Assembly (NCBI GenBank): GCA_963930645.1
Contig: OZ005656.1
Location: forward strand, 269,060,993-269,124,992
Direction: 5' to 3'
Source of the DNA: Salticus scenicus
Taxonomy: Eukaryota > Arthropoda > Arachnida > Araneae > Salticidae
Length of the DNA: 64,000 bases
The notes below the pieces were generated by a model. The model searched no databases and was not told the origin of the DNA. It worked only from the letters and a program-made list of their open reading frames with translations. Below, one piece after another: positions 34,908 to 46,080 of the stretch; position 1 is the stretch's first letter, and every line of letters begins with the position of its first letter. The translations under genes were made by a program, and so were the position numbers.

Positions 34908-35200
34908 AAAAGTTATGATTTTAAATGGCTTCAGTGGTTATATTAAACATAAATAAATACCTCTCAGTTGCTTTGTTAGCTATGTTAATTCGTACTCTGC
35001 TATTACTCCTATTTTTAAAAAAATATTATTATATATTACCTTTGAAAAAAATTTATGACTAAATATAAGATTTATTTTTTTTATGGAGAGAAAAAATTGG
35101 GAATGAAAGTGTTAAATAAAAATGTCCACCTGCAACATGTGAATTTCTATCTTTTTGCTTTTTTTTTTTTTTTTTAAATCTTATTTAAGCTATGTTTTGT
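34660..35200. other. AT-rich stretch with long T tract
   Basis: Holds a T36-type tract near 34,873-34,906. Nothing else recognised. Confidence 0.55.
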
Positions 35201-35957
35201 CACGGCCTTACTAGATCACTCCTCGGCGCCAACACGCCAACGTCGTGAAAGCGGCCATAACAATCGACGATTTCTCCGGAATCGAATGCATTGAATGTTA
35301 GGGTCGGCGTGCAGCGCCGCCACAGTAAACTTGCAGAGCATTTAAATTAATTTAAAATTTAAAATGCAGTCTTCAGATACGCAAAAATATCTGAATCATT
35401 AAAATAATTGTGGCAATAATTTTAAACCAATTCATTGAAAAATAATAAATTATATTAGTCGTTTTCTCCTAAATAAAAGATACTCTTCAAGTTTTTGTTT
35501 TGCATGAAAGAAATGAAATAAGGATTAGAAAGAAAAATAAAATAAAATAAAAATGTATATATATGTGTGTGTATTTATGTATGTATTTTTATTTTTCCAT
35601 TATCATCCCAATACAAATTCTAGCTAAAGTAGTTGTAATAAAAATTATAATATCTTGAAATTTTATGTTAACTAATTAAAAATACGGCCCAAAAATTCGG
35701 CTGTATTTCTACTACTTTTATAAAAATTATTTTAAATTGTGTCTTTTTTAAATATACATTTATTATTATTTTGTTGAACCATGGATGAATATTTAATGTT
35801 TCTTGGCATTTTCCACGTTTGCTAAAGCCTGGGAAAGTAGATGGCGCTTGTTGCCGACCCTGAAAATCGATTCCGCGGCATGCATTGATATTTGCAGTTT
35901 TGTTATGGCCGCTTTAACGTTGTCGCCTTTGGCGTAGAGTGATCTAGTAGAGCCGTG
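35201..35957. mobile_element. 757-bp element with ~130-bp terminal inverted repeats
   Basis: The left end CACGGCCTTACTAGATCACT is mirrored by AGTGATCTAGTAGAGCCGTG on the right. Correspondence continues inward for about 130 bp ('AAGCGGCCATAACAA' / 'TTGTTATGGCCGC'; 'AGGGTCGGC' / 'GCCGACCCT'). GTTTTGT directly flanks both ends (35,194-35,200 and 35,958-35,964); an eighth base differs. A 7-8-bp duplication fits hAT- or P-like cut-and-paste elements. The inverted repeats are far more GC-rich than the interior. No transposase. Confidence 0.8.
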
Positions 35958-36169
35958 GTTTTGTTAAAGACATAGATTGATCTCTTTCAAAAATACAAAA
36001 TCTTAGTAAGAATGAACTTTGTGGCGTTAGAGGCTATACAACAATACATTCGAAAACAAAAATAAACAAAGACAAATCATGCAGTTTAGATAAATTATTA
36101 AAATTTTCCAACTGTACGGGTTCGCTGCATCGTTTAAACTTCGTCGTACTTTGCCTTACCTTATCGCAC

Positions 36170-36650
36170 AACGGACAGACAGAAAAATAGATTAATTAAA
36201 TTTATAATTCTTCTTAAACATTGTTGAAATGATTTAAAGACGTTTAACACAAACGTATGAGCAATTTCCAATTATAGTCCTTAATGTATCCGAATATTTT
36301 CATGAGACATCGTAAATCTTAATGCATACTATATTCTATATACAAAACATTTTTTTATGCATATGACTAATAAATGTCAATTTCATTCTGACTTGTGTAA
36401 AATAAAGTTTTTAAAATATGGTTTATAGAAATACTCTCATACAACCCTATACTTTGAAATTCTTTCGTATGTCCCTGTAAACGAACCACTGATGGTTTTT
36501 ACTGCATTCTCAATGAGGAACACCCCATAGTGAATCTGAATGACATATATCAGTTTCAATGAATATTTTATGGGTGTTAGAGTGCGGACAGACAGACAGA
36601 CAAACCAAAGTCATAAAAACGTTTCAAGTTTGTTGGAAAGTGTTAAAAAG
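36170..36650 (-). repeat. Family C repeat copy
   Basis: Reverse copy bounded by two heads: 'GGACAGACAGAAAAATAG' near 36,172 and 'GCGGACAGACAGACAGACAA' near 36,585, followed by 'TTTGTTGGAAAGTGTTAAAA'. The body has 'CGTATGTCCCTGTAAACGAA' and 'GAATCTGAATGACATATATC'. Confidence 0.65.
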
Positions 36651-36714
36651 ATAAATTGTCAGGATACTACATAAAGTGACAGTCGCCACAAAAAAAAAAA
36701 AAAATAGTCATCAT

Positions 36715-36748
<34 letters not shown>

Positions 36749-36751
<3 letters not shown>

Positions 36752-37521
36752 TATGTTGGAGCTATTACAAAACTTTCTTCTATATTTTAATATGCAAATT
36801 GCAGTACATTTATTTGTTTATTTTTTTATACATTATGAATGCAGACAATTTTCCTCTTAGAGAGGTATTACACTAAATGTCTAATGGAAGTGAATTTTTA
36901 CCGTGCAGATGACATCCTTCCCGATATCGAGCAAAAATCCGTGTAGCAGCACCACCTGTCGGCCGATATGCATCCAAATGGAATCAGCATAACATCTTAT
37001 AATGACCTTTTCATATATCAAATTTTATTCAATTATACACAATAGAACATGAGATATAGTTTTCTCTTAAATTGCAGAGATCGCTATATAGCAGCGCCAC
37101 CTGTTGAGAGAGTGGCACCAAAAGTTGATAGATCCTAACTAATGTCAAGGTGCATTTGCATATGAATTTATATGCAATTTCGTACATAACTTGATAATTT
37201 CGTGCATGTACTTGAGATATAGCCTTCCTTCAAACTGCGGAAATCGCTGTATAGAAGCATTACTGTTTGCGATTGGCACGAAAAGTTGCTAGACACTAAT
37301 TTATGTCAAGGTTCATCTACATGTATATTTATATGCAATCTTGTACAGCAGTTCCAGAGATACAATCAGCACAAAATTTTTGGACACACACAGAGACAAA
37401 CATTTTCTAAAAATGGTCAAATCGCATTCTGGATCTCTCAAAATGTGTAAATACATCAAAAATAGGAAGTCGAAATTTTTTTTTAATCCAATACTTTCCT
37501 GCTATTGAATATAAATGAAGG
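36749..37521 (+). mobile_element. Family A element, full-length forward copy
   Basis: Starts AAGTATGTTGGAGCTATTAC with ACTTTCTTCTATATTTTAAT, and has body modules built on 'GCAGCACCACCTGTCGGCC' and 'GCGCCACCTGTTGAGAGAG', a third degraded module, then 'ACATTTTCTAAAAATGGTCA', 'TCTCAAAATGTGTAAATACA' and a decayed terminal hairpin at 37,490-37,521. The layout matches 9,246-10,003. Confidence 0.7.
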
Positions 37522-38589
37522 TTTTTTCTTTTTTTTTTTTTTTTTTTTTTAAGAAAAGAAAAAGATAGAGTGAAAGAAAGATAAGCAGAAGATATTTTGT
37601 GCACGAAATATTTTATAGAATATTAATCTAATCTAGTTATCTAATAATAAGAACTTATTATACAAGTTTAAAACTAATTTAAGTTGTAGAAGAGAGTGTT
37701 AAGTTGAAGAAGATAATGTCAGTAAAAAAAGAAAAGAAAAAGAAATAAAATAACTTGAAAGTGCTTTCGACCAGAATGAAATCCTGTTTCGGAAATAATT
37801 TTAATTTATCAGTTGCACAATAGAAGAGAATTAAAAATGGTGTGATCCTTTCTTGCTTATTAGAGATTAGTTACGCATTATACACGTCTGCACATCATGT
37901 CAGAGTAAATACAGCATTACAGATGTCTGTTGCAATATGAGAGAGCTAATCCTGTCCTATTATCATTTGTGATTTCAACTTTTTCCGGTCGTGAAAAGGA
38001 ATAGACACTTGCGGAGAACAAAGCATAGTGGTTTCCGTGTGTCCAACCTCAATCTCAGCGATAAATTTGTTACGACCACTTACGAAAGCCTGTTTTTTAC
38101 CGCCCACAAACATTCATTTCCATAAACTGTTTGTCACGAATACAAATCTGTGAACGAATGAGTCTGGAGAGATAGTAACTTTTATTTTTATTTGCAAAGA
38201 GTGTTTTTAAAACCCCGAGGCAATTTTTATTTATTTTTTTTTTTTTTTCTAAATCAAGCGGCAGCATAATCATGTAAAACAATAATAATAATGTCCGGCC
38301 TGTATTATCATAGGAGATGTAGTATAATATAATTAGTAAATTTCGTCATATTAACTGAGTAATTAAAATATAACAACTTTCCGAGTAATTTATTTCTTAA
38401 AAGATATACAGTTCGATCAATTAGAAATAGCTAAAAGTAAACTACTACAACTTCTGTATTTTCGGGTAACTAATCATTTAGAAAACAATTTCCCTTCTGA
38501 ATGGAACTCAATAATCTGAGCTTGCAGTAAAATGCACCAAGAATATTGGTGTGAAAGGATGACGAATGAAAACTTCTTAAGCAAGCACC
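37522..38589. other. AT-rich stretch without a recognised gene
   Basis: Poly-T tracts near 37,530 and 38,238. No supported gene. Confidence 0.5.
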
Positions 38590-38670
38590 ATAAATTACAA
38601 AAACACGCAACAACTGCTTCGGGTCGAATTAGTTAAGTATAATCCTTCATCAAGCTAAAGACAGAAAAGT
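38590..38670 (-). ncRNA. Degenerate hammerhead-ribozyme relic
   Basis: The minus strand reads a TTGATGA box (38,647-38,653), a stem II-like region ending TTCGACCC, then GAAGC and 'AGTTGTTGCGTGTT'. This parallels the intact palindrome at 57.8-58.0 kb, where the same positions are CTGATGA, CGACCC, GAAAC and AATTGTTGCGAG. Flanks also match ('CACCATAAA', 'ACGCAACAACTG'). Core changes (C to T before TGATGA, A to G in GAAAC) mean it should not cleave. Confidence 0.55.
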
Positions 38671-38884
38671 ACATTTTTTCCGCTTGTTGAATGATCGTAC
38701 TCAATTAAGTTGTCTGAAACAATTGTTGTGATATTTCGATATTTCTAATTTATTAGTGTTTCCTCACAAAATATTAAAATGTAAATAATGTGAAATTTGA
38801 GACCACCCTAGAGCTGAAAAAATTTTTCTGGGGGAAAATTGTTGTAAATGGCATAATTGCCAAAAACAATCTTTTTTTAAATTT

Positions 38885-39220
38885 CTGTTTCTTTCATTCT
38901 TAATTTTTTAACTCAGGAAACTTTAAAATATGTAAATGAAGTGAAAACTGGTTATCATAATTTTTTATCGTAAACAAGCTGTATAAATTAAAGAACCGGT
39001 ATACAATAAATATAGAAACTTTAAAACTTCTTCACCCACCGTAAAATAAATGCAAGTACTACCAATTTCGAAAGAACGTGGTCTTTCTTCTTCAGATGCA
39101 AAAAACACGTACTACACGTACTTGGAGGTAAAAACAACACAAAAGTATCGTCTTGCTTTTGCCTCCAAGATAGCTTTAAGTTTTAAATACTTACATTATC
39201 TACGGTAGTCGGATAATGAA
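38885..39220 (-). repeat. Family B fragment
   Basis: Matches the head end of family B: 'TTAAAATATGTAAATGAAGT', 'GAAAACTGGTTATC' and the end 'CATTATCTACGGTAGTCGGA'. The rest of the 0.85 kb element is absent. Confidence 0.5.
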
Positions 39221-39224
39221 AAAA

Positions 39225-39889
39225 ACAACACACATACACACGTACAATGTATATGTATATATATGTTTGTGACAAATTTTTTCTTATTATTTAAAATACA
39301 ATTATGTTTTTTTTTTTTTTTTTTTTCCCCGCCGTACAAGTAAAAGAAACCTGTGTCACTCACTATATGTTTACCAGTTTTGACGCCTGATTTCCTAATA
39401 GACGTAAATAAAACTACAGGTGACCGTCCTTATGGAATCCGAATGTTTCTAAGCATCTTTTCCTTTTAAGTCTTTATCGCACAGCGGCAGATACTTAGAT
39501 TACAAACGAAAGTTACCCGTGACATAAGAATGACATGTAAAGTACAGCAAAATTATTCACTTATTTGTGTACGGAATTGCAGATAATACATAAGGACAAC
39601 ACGTGGATTCTTCATGCATAATTTATGTACACTATCTGCACACAGTGGTGACATATTTTTCTTTTCTTATAAGAGATGACGTGTAAATCTGTCGAAAACT
39701 AGATCACGAAAACTTTCTGGGATCCAACAGAGTTCTCTTTTCTTTCTTTTTTTTTTTTTTTTCCCTTGATATATGCAGAAACAAGAACGAAAAATAATGC
39801 GATACGCATTAATTAGTAAAACTTTCCAACTGTACGTAATTGTTGTTTCATATAACTTTCAGTTTTCTTTGCCTACATTATCATACAAC
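39225..39889. other. AT-rich stretch, nothing recognised
   Basis: Poly-T tracts near 39,308 and 39,748. No supported gene. Confidence 0.5.
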
Positions 39890-40084
39890 GGACAGAGAGT
39901 AGTTCTAAAAGGCATACAGATAGAGTAACTGAATTCCTAATCATTCTTAAACAATGTTAGAAAGTGTTAAAAATGCTTAACACGAAAGAAAACGTTGCCC
40001 TTAGTTTCTAGTTTCACCCTTTAATGTATCTGAATATTTTAGTGTAGCCCTCTAAATTTGAAGGTTAACAAAATCATATTCTAT

Positions 40085-40119
<35 letters not shown>

Positions 40120-41600
40120 ATTATTTTAGCATATCCACAAAAAAATGCCAATTTCTTTATGATTTTTACAGCAGAAAGTTCTTTAAAAGTAATTTATAAA
40201 AATATGCTTTTTTTTTTGGGTGTGCCTGCACACAAATCAGTGTCACGGGATCTATAAATGCCATTTTAAATAGGGAAAATTCCAAAATGAATTTGATTAA
40301 AATGTATAATTTTATAAAAATTCTGAAAATATTTACGGACGCTGGGAGACGGGCAGACAGACACATAGACAGATGGACATTCGAATATATAGACGCACAA
40401 ATTGAAATCATATTCACATTTAAAAATCGTTAAAAAGTGTTAAATTGCTTACTGTAAACGAAAATGCAATTCTAACAAATTCCCAATAAAAGCCCTCAAT
40501 GTAACTGAATATTTTTGCGTGGTCATGCAAATCGAATTCTAATCATACTACATTCTATACAAAACATTCTTTTGTGCATAAGAATAACATATTTCAATTT
40601 CCTTAAGTTTTGTGCAAAGTAAAGTTTTAAAAATTTGTTTTACAGAAATAACCTCTCACAGAATAAATGTTTCAATAACATATTTCCATTTCGTTAAAAT
40701 GTGTGTAAAATAAAGGCATTAAAATATAGTTCATAAAAATACCTCTCATAGAGCACAATGCTTTTTAATAATTTGGGTGTCCCTGTATACAAACCAATAC
40801 AGGTATTCACTCGATTTTCAATAGGGAACATTCGATAGTCAACTTAAATAACATATATCAGTTCTAACAAATTCCATGAATATTTATGGGGACTAGAGCG
40901 CGGACAGACAGACAGACAAACAAACCGAAGTCATTAACAATTTTCAACCGTGTTGAAAAGTGTTAAAAACGTTTAGAACGTAATAAAAAACGTTTAATAT
41001 AATCGAAAATGCAATTCCAAGAAATTTTCAATAAAAGCCCTTAATGTAATTGAATATTTTTGTCTGGCCTGTAAGTCTAATGCTAATCATACTGTATTCC
41101 ATTGAAAGCATTCTTTTGTGCACAAGAATAACATATTTTAATTTTATTAAGATTTGTGCAAAGTAAAGATATTAAATTTTGGTTTATAGTGATACCCCCT
41201 CTCATAGAACAAAATGCTTTGGAATACTTTCGGGTGTCCCTGTATACAAACCAATCATGGCATTTATTCCATTTTCAATGGGGAACATCCGATTTTGAAC
41301 TTGAATAACATATTTCAATTTCATTACGTTTCGTGTAAAGTAACGGTATTAAAATATGGTTTATAGAAATACCTCATACAACACAATCCTTTGGAATACT
41401 TTCGGATGTCCCTGTACATAAACCAGTAGAGATATTCACTCCATTTTCAATAGGGAACATCCGATAGTGAACTTAAATAACATATATCAGTTTCAAGAAA
41501 TTCCATGAATATTTACGGGAGTTAAAGTGCGGACAGACATACCTACCGAAGACATCAACACTTTTAACCTTGTTGGAAAGTGTTAAAAAAGTAAAAAGAA
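39890..41600 (-). repeat. Family C repeats, longest tandem cluster
   Basis: At least four heads and several body units follow each other in reverse orientation. 'GGGTGTCCCTGTATACAAAC'-like blocks lie near 40,780, 41,229 and 41,402. 'AATAGGGAACATCCGATAGT'-like blocks follow them. GACA heads lie near 40,350, 40,900 and 41,530, each followed by '(T)GTTGGAAAGTGTTAAAA'. Body units recur at irregular spacing, some without a head. An A33-type tract lies at 40,088-40,119. Non-coding. Confidence 0.7.
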
Positions 41601-41789
41601 AAAAAGAAAAGAAAAGCAAAAAACTAATTTTTTGCTTTATAGCTATCACAAAACATTCTTCTATATCATTTTCTGTAGCAATTGCACCCACTGGTTAACA
41701 TGCAGAAAAATTTAACATAACTTCTCAAAAAAAAAAAAAAAAAAAAGTGATTCCGGCCCATTCGGAAAAGTAGGTTGGTTTCTTTCTGA

Positions 41790-42850
41790 TTATCAAGTAG
41801 CCGCCATTTTGAAACAAAATGGCGGCTACAAATTATTAATGGACTTGGTAATAGATAATAAACATGGTGATATTTGAATGATAAATCCATTTTTCAACTT
41901 CGGTTTGAATTGATTAAATATTTCAAAAGTTACCGAGATAACAAATTTTCAAGTGGCCGCCACTTGGAAACAAGATGTTGGAATAAATTGCCCAGTGAAC
42001 TCATCCAAGATAATTATATGATAAGACTACTGTCCAACTTTGGATCGAATTGAATCAGAATTTAAAAAGTTTTCATGTTTATAAATTTTCAAGTGGGTAG
42101 CCTAATTTCAAGTTGCCTCACTTAGTTTATAACATCCGCACTTTGTTAAAAATGGCGGATAAAGTGCATTAATAAAGTTGATTGAGATATTTATATGGTC
42201 TATGTATACATCAAAATTCAAATAAATTCGGAATACGCTTTTTACAAATTGATTTTGAAATTTTCAAGTGGCCTCAACTTGGAAACAAGGTGTTGGAGCA
42301 AGTTGCCCAGTGAACTCATCCAAGATAATTATATGATAAGGTCACTGTCCAACTTTGGTTCGAATTGAATCAGAATTTAAAAAGTTATGTTTATAAATTT
42401 TCAAGTTGTAGCCTAATTTCAAGTTGTTTCGCTTAGTTTATAAAATCCGCACTTTATTAAAAATGGCGGATGAAGTTCATTAATAAAGTTAATTGAGATA
42501 CATATAGTCTATGTATACATCAAAATTCAAATAAATTCGGAATACGCTTTTTACAACTTGAATTTGAAATTTCCAAGTGATCTTCACTTAAAAATAAAAT
42601 GGCAGATCAACTTGGTTAATAAACTCATCTAAAATTTTTATATGTTATGACACTGTACTAATTTGGTTCGATATGAAGTATTATTTCAAAAGTTATTGTG
42701 ATTTTAAATTTTCAAGTGGTAGCCTGATTTCAAGTGCCCCCGCTCAACTTAAGATATCTACCACTTTATTAAAAATGGCGGATAAAGTTCATTAATAAAG
42801 TTCATTTAGACCTTTATGTGGTCTATATTTACAAAATGACAAAATTTGAT
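41790..42850 (+). repeat. Tandem array, ~310-bp unit made of two half-units
   Basis: About three units begin near 41,953, 42,268 and 42,576, each opening with GTGGCC(G/T)C-type sequence and containing 'GTGAACTCATCCAAGATAAT', 'TCCAACTTTGG', 'AAAAATGGCGGATAAAG' and 'TTCGGAATACGCTTTTTACA'. A partial unit starts near 41,795. Each half ends in AAATTTTCAAGTGG-like sequence, so the unit is a decayed dimer. No centromeric or coding role can be inferred. Confidence 0.8.
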
Positions 42851-42870
42851 GATGACAAAATTTTCATTAT

Positions 42871-42895
42871 AGATAGATAGATAGATGGATAGATA
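42871..42895 (+). repeat. (AGAT)n microsatellite
   Basis: Short GATA-type tract with one interruption (GGAT). Confidence 0.9.
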
Positions 42896-43192
42896 AACGA
42901 AGTGATTGTAATAGGTCGATTTCTAAAGAAATCAACCTAAAATCATATGCAGTTTGGTGACATTTTAACAAACAAATGCTAATATGTAGTCTTCCCATTC
43001 CCATACAGTACATAGTAAAAAAAAAAGTAGCATAGCAGCACCACCTGTCGGCATGCACCAAAATTAAACCAGCATAGATTTTCATAAAATGAAATTCACA
43101 TTTCTTATGTTTTTTAAATCTATTATTAATGTTATTTATTAAACATTATATTATTTTTGTTTTTGAGTGTTTAATTCTTTGTCATTTTCTAA

Positions 43193-43349
43193 ATCAAATT
43201 CATGGCCATAAAATTACCGGACAGTGACAAAAATTGGGGGAGGGGGTGATGTCCACGAGAAAACGGTAGGGCACTGGGCAAAATGGGAGTCATATTCGGA
43301 TTCAGGAGGTCATTTTACATAAAAATCAGAAAAAATGGTATCAGAGCTC

Positions 43350-43380
<31 letters not shown>

Positions 43381-43390
43381 CAGCGCTGTG
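43193..43390 (+). repeat. Family E copy, single arm
   Basis: Matches the right arm of the 29.6-30.3 kb foldback: 'CATGGCCATAAAATTACCGG', 'GGGCAAAATGG', 'ATTCGGATTCAGGAGGTCAT'. Followed by a T-tract and 'CAGCGCTGTG'. Confidence 0.6.
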
Positions 43391-43908
43391 TAATCACCAT
43401 TTATTTTCATGAATGATGTTTCATGTATATGACAGTACATTAGCCAAATACTACAATTAAAAATTATCGGTGGGTATTGAATACAAAAGTCCCCACAAGT
43501 TGGCAACAATGTCTGGAGCTGTCACAAAATTTTTGTTTCACACGCACACATTTCAAATTAATCTGATAATTCTATTTTGACCATACTATCGCGATACATA
43601 TGTACAGGCAGACATGCATACAGATACAAAAAGCTTTTTAGGTCTTTACAGGAAGGTCACTATAAGATGCTTCGGCAATTTTATACCACTATTCTATCTC
43701 TCACTTTAACACGTTCGTCGCCGCTTTACCCATATCTGGGTGACGGGTATGCTTCTGTGTGGGCCCCGTCACCCAAATATGGGTGACGTTCTTCTTGTTC
43801 AAGTTAATAGGATTTTCTGTTGGATTTTTAAAAGGATTTTTATGGAATAAGCACTGAAATTTAAATATAGGATAAACAACATAAAAATACTAAAAATATA
43901 CACATATA

Positions 43909-44121
43909 CAGTCGGTAACAAAAGTGTCCGAACACTAGCAAAAATTCCAATGTAAAAAAAGTACACTTAATACGGTTTTGTTAAATAAATCCTTGTCGAA
44001 TCATGTTCTTTGTCAGTGTAAGAACATGATTCGATAAGGATTTATTTAACAAAGTCGTATGAAGTGTACATTTTTTACATAGGAATTTTTGCTAGTGTTC
44101 GGACACTTTTGTTACCGACTG
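43909..44121. mobile_element. 213-bp TA MITE with ~100-bp arms
   Basis: TA at 43,907-43,908 and 44,122-44,123. Ends are CAGTCGGTAACAAAAGTGTC and its complement. Nearly the whole element folds back ('ATAAATCCTTGTCGAATCAT' / 'ATGATTCGATAAGGATTTAT') around a short loop. It is a Tc1/mariner-type MITE nested in the piggyBac-like element, and is therefore the younger of the two. Confidence 0.85.
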
Positions 44122-44194
44122 TACTATACTCGTAATATTAAGTAATTTATATTTAGGATAAGATATTACATTATACTATGTCGCATGGTGTTCA

Positions 44195-44548
44195 TTAAAA
44201 CACTCTAAAAACATTTGAGGTGATTTTGGACAATTGAAACAATAGGTTGTAGGATTTTTTTTTTTTCAGTTTTTTCTTCGTTTCTTGGCATTTGGAAGTT
44301 TTTCTCTTCTTCGGGTAACATAGGGTGCACATTCTTCTTATAGGCTTGACCTGGTGATTCTTAGGAATTTCTAAATGGTTCCTTGTTTTATTTCTATTAT
44401 TGTCGGACATAGCATTTTCCGAGGACAACCATTTAGGAACGAGAAGTTCCTGAAATTTTCTTATTTCTACTTTTTTATTTGTGATTCTCTGGTACACGTT
44501 ATCTACGGCGGTCGGAATTGGGCCCGGCGAGAAACTCAGCCGAATCAC
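44195..44548 (-). pseudogene. piggyBac-like transposase C-terminal remnant
   Basis: The 117-codon open frame contains NHLEIPKNHQVKPIRRMCTL, with C74 and C77 and a further C87. This resembles the start of the Cys-rich C-terminal domain of piggyBac transposases (P-x-R-R-C-x-x-C). The downstream Cys/His ligands are missing or out of frame, and a Lys run from an A-tract interrupts it. The catalytic DDD core is absent. Its place between TTAA-type ends supports the call. Confidence 0.5.
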
Positions 44549-44894
44549 GCTGGGCGATTGAACGTGTTAAAAATATAGTCTTTTAATAGGTGCATCTGAA
44601 CATTCTTCCGTGATCGAGTCAACATCTAATTAACAATTGTCTAATGAAAGTATGGCTCTCTGCCACCTGAAAAATAAACTACAATTAAAGGAAACTTTTT
44701 TTTTTTTTTTTTGTAAAGTAACAACCTTTCTTTTCCTCAATTATACGTCGAGTTTAACTAATAACAACGTCACTTCTATCTTCACAACATCTTAAACATA
44801 TTATGTTTAAAGTTATAATAATCGCAAATTATTTTTTCTGGCGTAGTGTTACAAAGGAGTGGGGACATTTTGAGTCCACCATGGCTGTTTATTT

Positions 44895-45070
44895 CATCTA
44901 TGTAAATAAAAGAGAAGAATTTGTTTGTCTGTCGGCGCTCTGGAGCTCAGTCTACGTATTGCAGAGCTACAAAATTTCGCAGAAGGGCAGGTTGCATCCT
45001 GCAAGGCTACACTTAATCGAGATTTTTTCGATATTTGAATACGATTTTTTTTTTCTTCGATTAAATCATT
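44895..45070 (+). mobile_element. Possible Helitron-like 5' fragment
   Basis: 'TCTATGTAAATAAAAGAGAA' followed by 'GAATTTGTTTGTCTGTCGGC' has the layout of the arthropod Helitron 5' end. The body diverges ('CTCAGTCTACGTATTGCAGA'). No 3' end was found nearby. Confidence 0.35.
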
Positions 45071-45149
45071 AATTTTTCTGTTTCCTTTTCGAAAATTTAT
45101 TCTTTTATTTCAGTCGAGTGCGTGCCTTAGAACCGGATGTTACTCTATT

Positions 45150-45557
45150 TATTACTTATTCCCCTTGACCACATTTGACGTACAAGAACGTCGTGCGTTT
45201 TGTTAATCAAAGTCGCACATGACGTTCTGGTACGTCATTGAAATTGAGACCCAATTTAACGTCTTCATTTTTGTTTATTTGAAAGTAATTTGTATGAGTT
45301 GCAATAGGAAAAATAATTTCAGTATTTAACCATAATGTCAAATATAAGCGACACATTTTTTGATAATGTTTGAGAAAGTTTCATTGAAAAAAAGTGATTG
45401 TGGTCAATTTGATGAAGATTTTTGTAGTGATTCTATAAGTAATTATAGTAAATTGCAAAGTGAAGACGACAAAGTCAACAGCAAATTAAACAATGATAGT
45501 GAGATAATACCAAGAAGTAAAAGACGTGCACAATATTTATCAATTAGTTTATTTTGA
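45150..45557 (+). other. Possible transposon end and N-terminal coding fragment
   Basis: A hairpin made of ACGTACAAGAACGTC and GACGTTCTGGTACGTC (45,178-45,237) precedes an acidic, Ser/Asp-rich open frame (45,360-45,557) containing 'DEDFCSDSISNYSKLQSEDD'. Acidic low-complexity N-termini occur in piggyBac-type transposases, but there is no core domain and no TTAA-flanked end. A short frame starting at 45,336 runs out of frame just before it. I would not call a gene. Confidence 0.25.
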
Positions 45558-46080
45558 ATTTCTTTTTTTTTTTTTTTATACTTATTACTTACAGTTATCT
45601 CAATATCTTACATATGTAATTAAAATCATAAAATAAATGAATTCTTGAATAAAATCTTCTGCTATTAAAAATTACTTCATGTTCCCCAAAAAATTAAATG
45701 TACTCCAAAAGCAAAACTTATTTCAAATAAATGCGCACTCAAAGGGTGAAATTAATTTCTTTGAAAGGAAAAAAAAAAAAAAAAAAATTTTTTATTTTTT
45801 TATTAATTGTATTCGTCGAAATCAAATGGTACTACAGTAGAAAGGATTAAGTTTAACAAATAAATATTTGAACTAAATTTACAACAATTAAATGTATGTA
45901 TAATTTTTATAATGTAACCAACTGTAATAAAATTATAATTGTCTTGTACTTATAATTTCATTAAGACGTTGCCGTAGGTAGTGGGAATCCAGACCCAACG
46001 CAGCCTGGGCGAGGAGAACACCCGAATGGGGTGCAAAGCGATTTCCTTCTTTCTTCCTTCTCTTTTTTTTTTAAAGTAAT
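45558..46080. other. AT-rich stretch, nothing recognised
   Basis: A GC-richer patch ('GACCCAACGCAGCCTGGGCG', near 45,990) is isolated. No supported gene. Confidence 0.45.

Larger units (their letters stand above)
43710..44566. mobile_element. piggyBac-like element, internally deleted
   Basis: TTAA (43,706-43,709) and TTAA (44,567-44,570) flank inverted ends CACGTTCGTCGCC and GGCGATTGAACGTG (imperfect, about 13 bp). Near the left end an inner inverted repeat (ACCCATATCTGGGTGACGGG / GTCACCCAAATATGGGTGAC) looks like a subterminal repeat. A transposase C-terminal remnant lies on the minus strand at 44,195-44,548, and a separate TA MITE is inserted at 43,909-44,121. Confidence 0.75.

Noticed and set aside
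44375..44578. Plus-strand open frame inside the piggyBac-like element
   Set aside because: Antisense to the recognisable transposase remnant, and crosses the element boundary.
45360..45557. Autonomous piggyBac transposase start
   Set aside because: Only an acidic 65-codon fragment without a catalytic core or TTAA-flanked ends.
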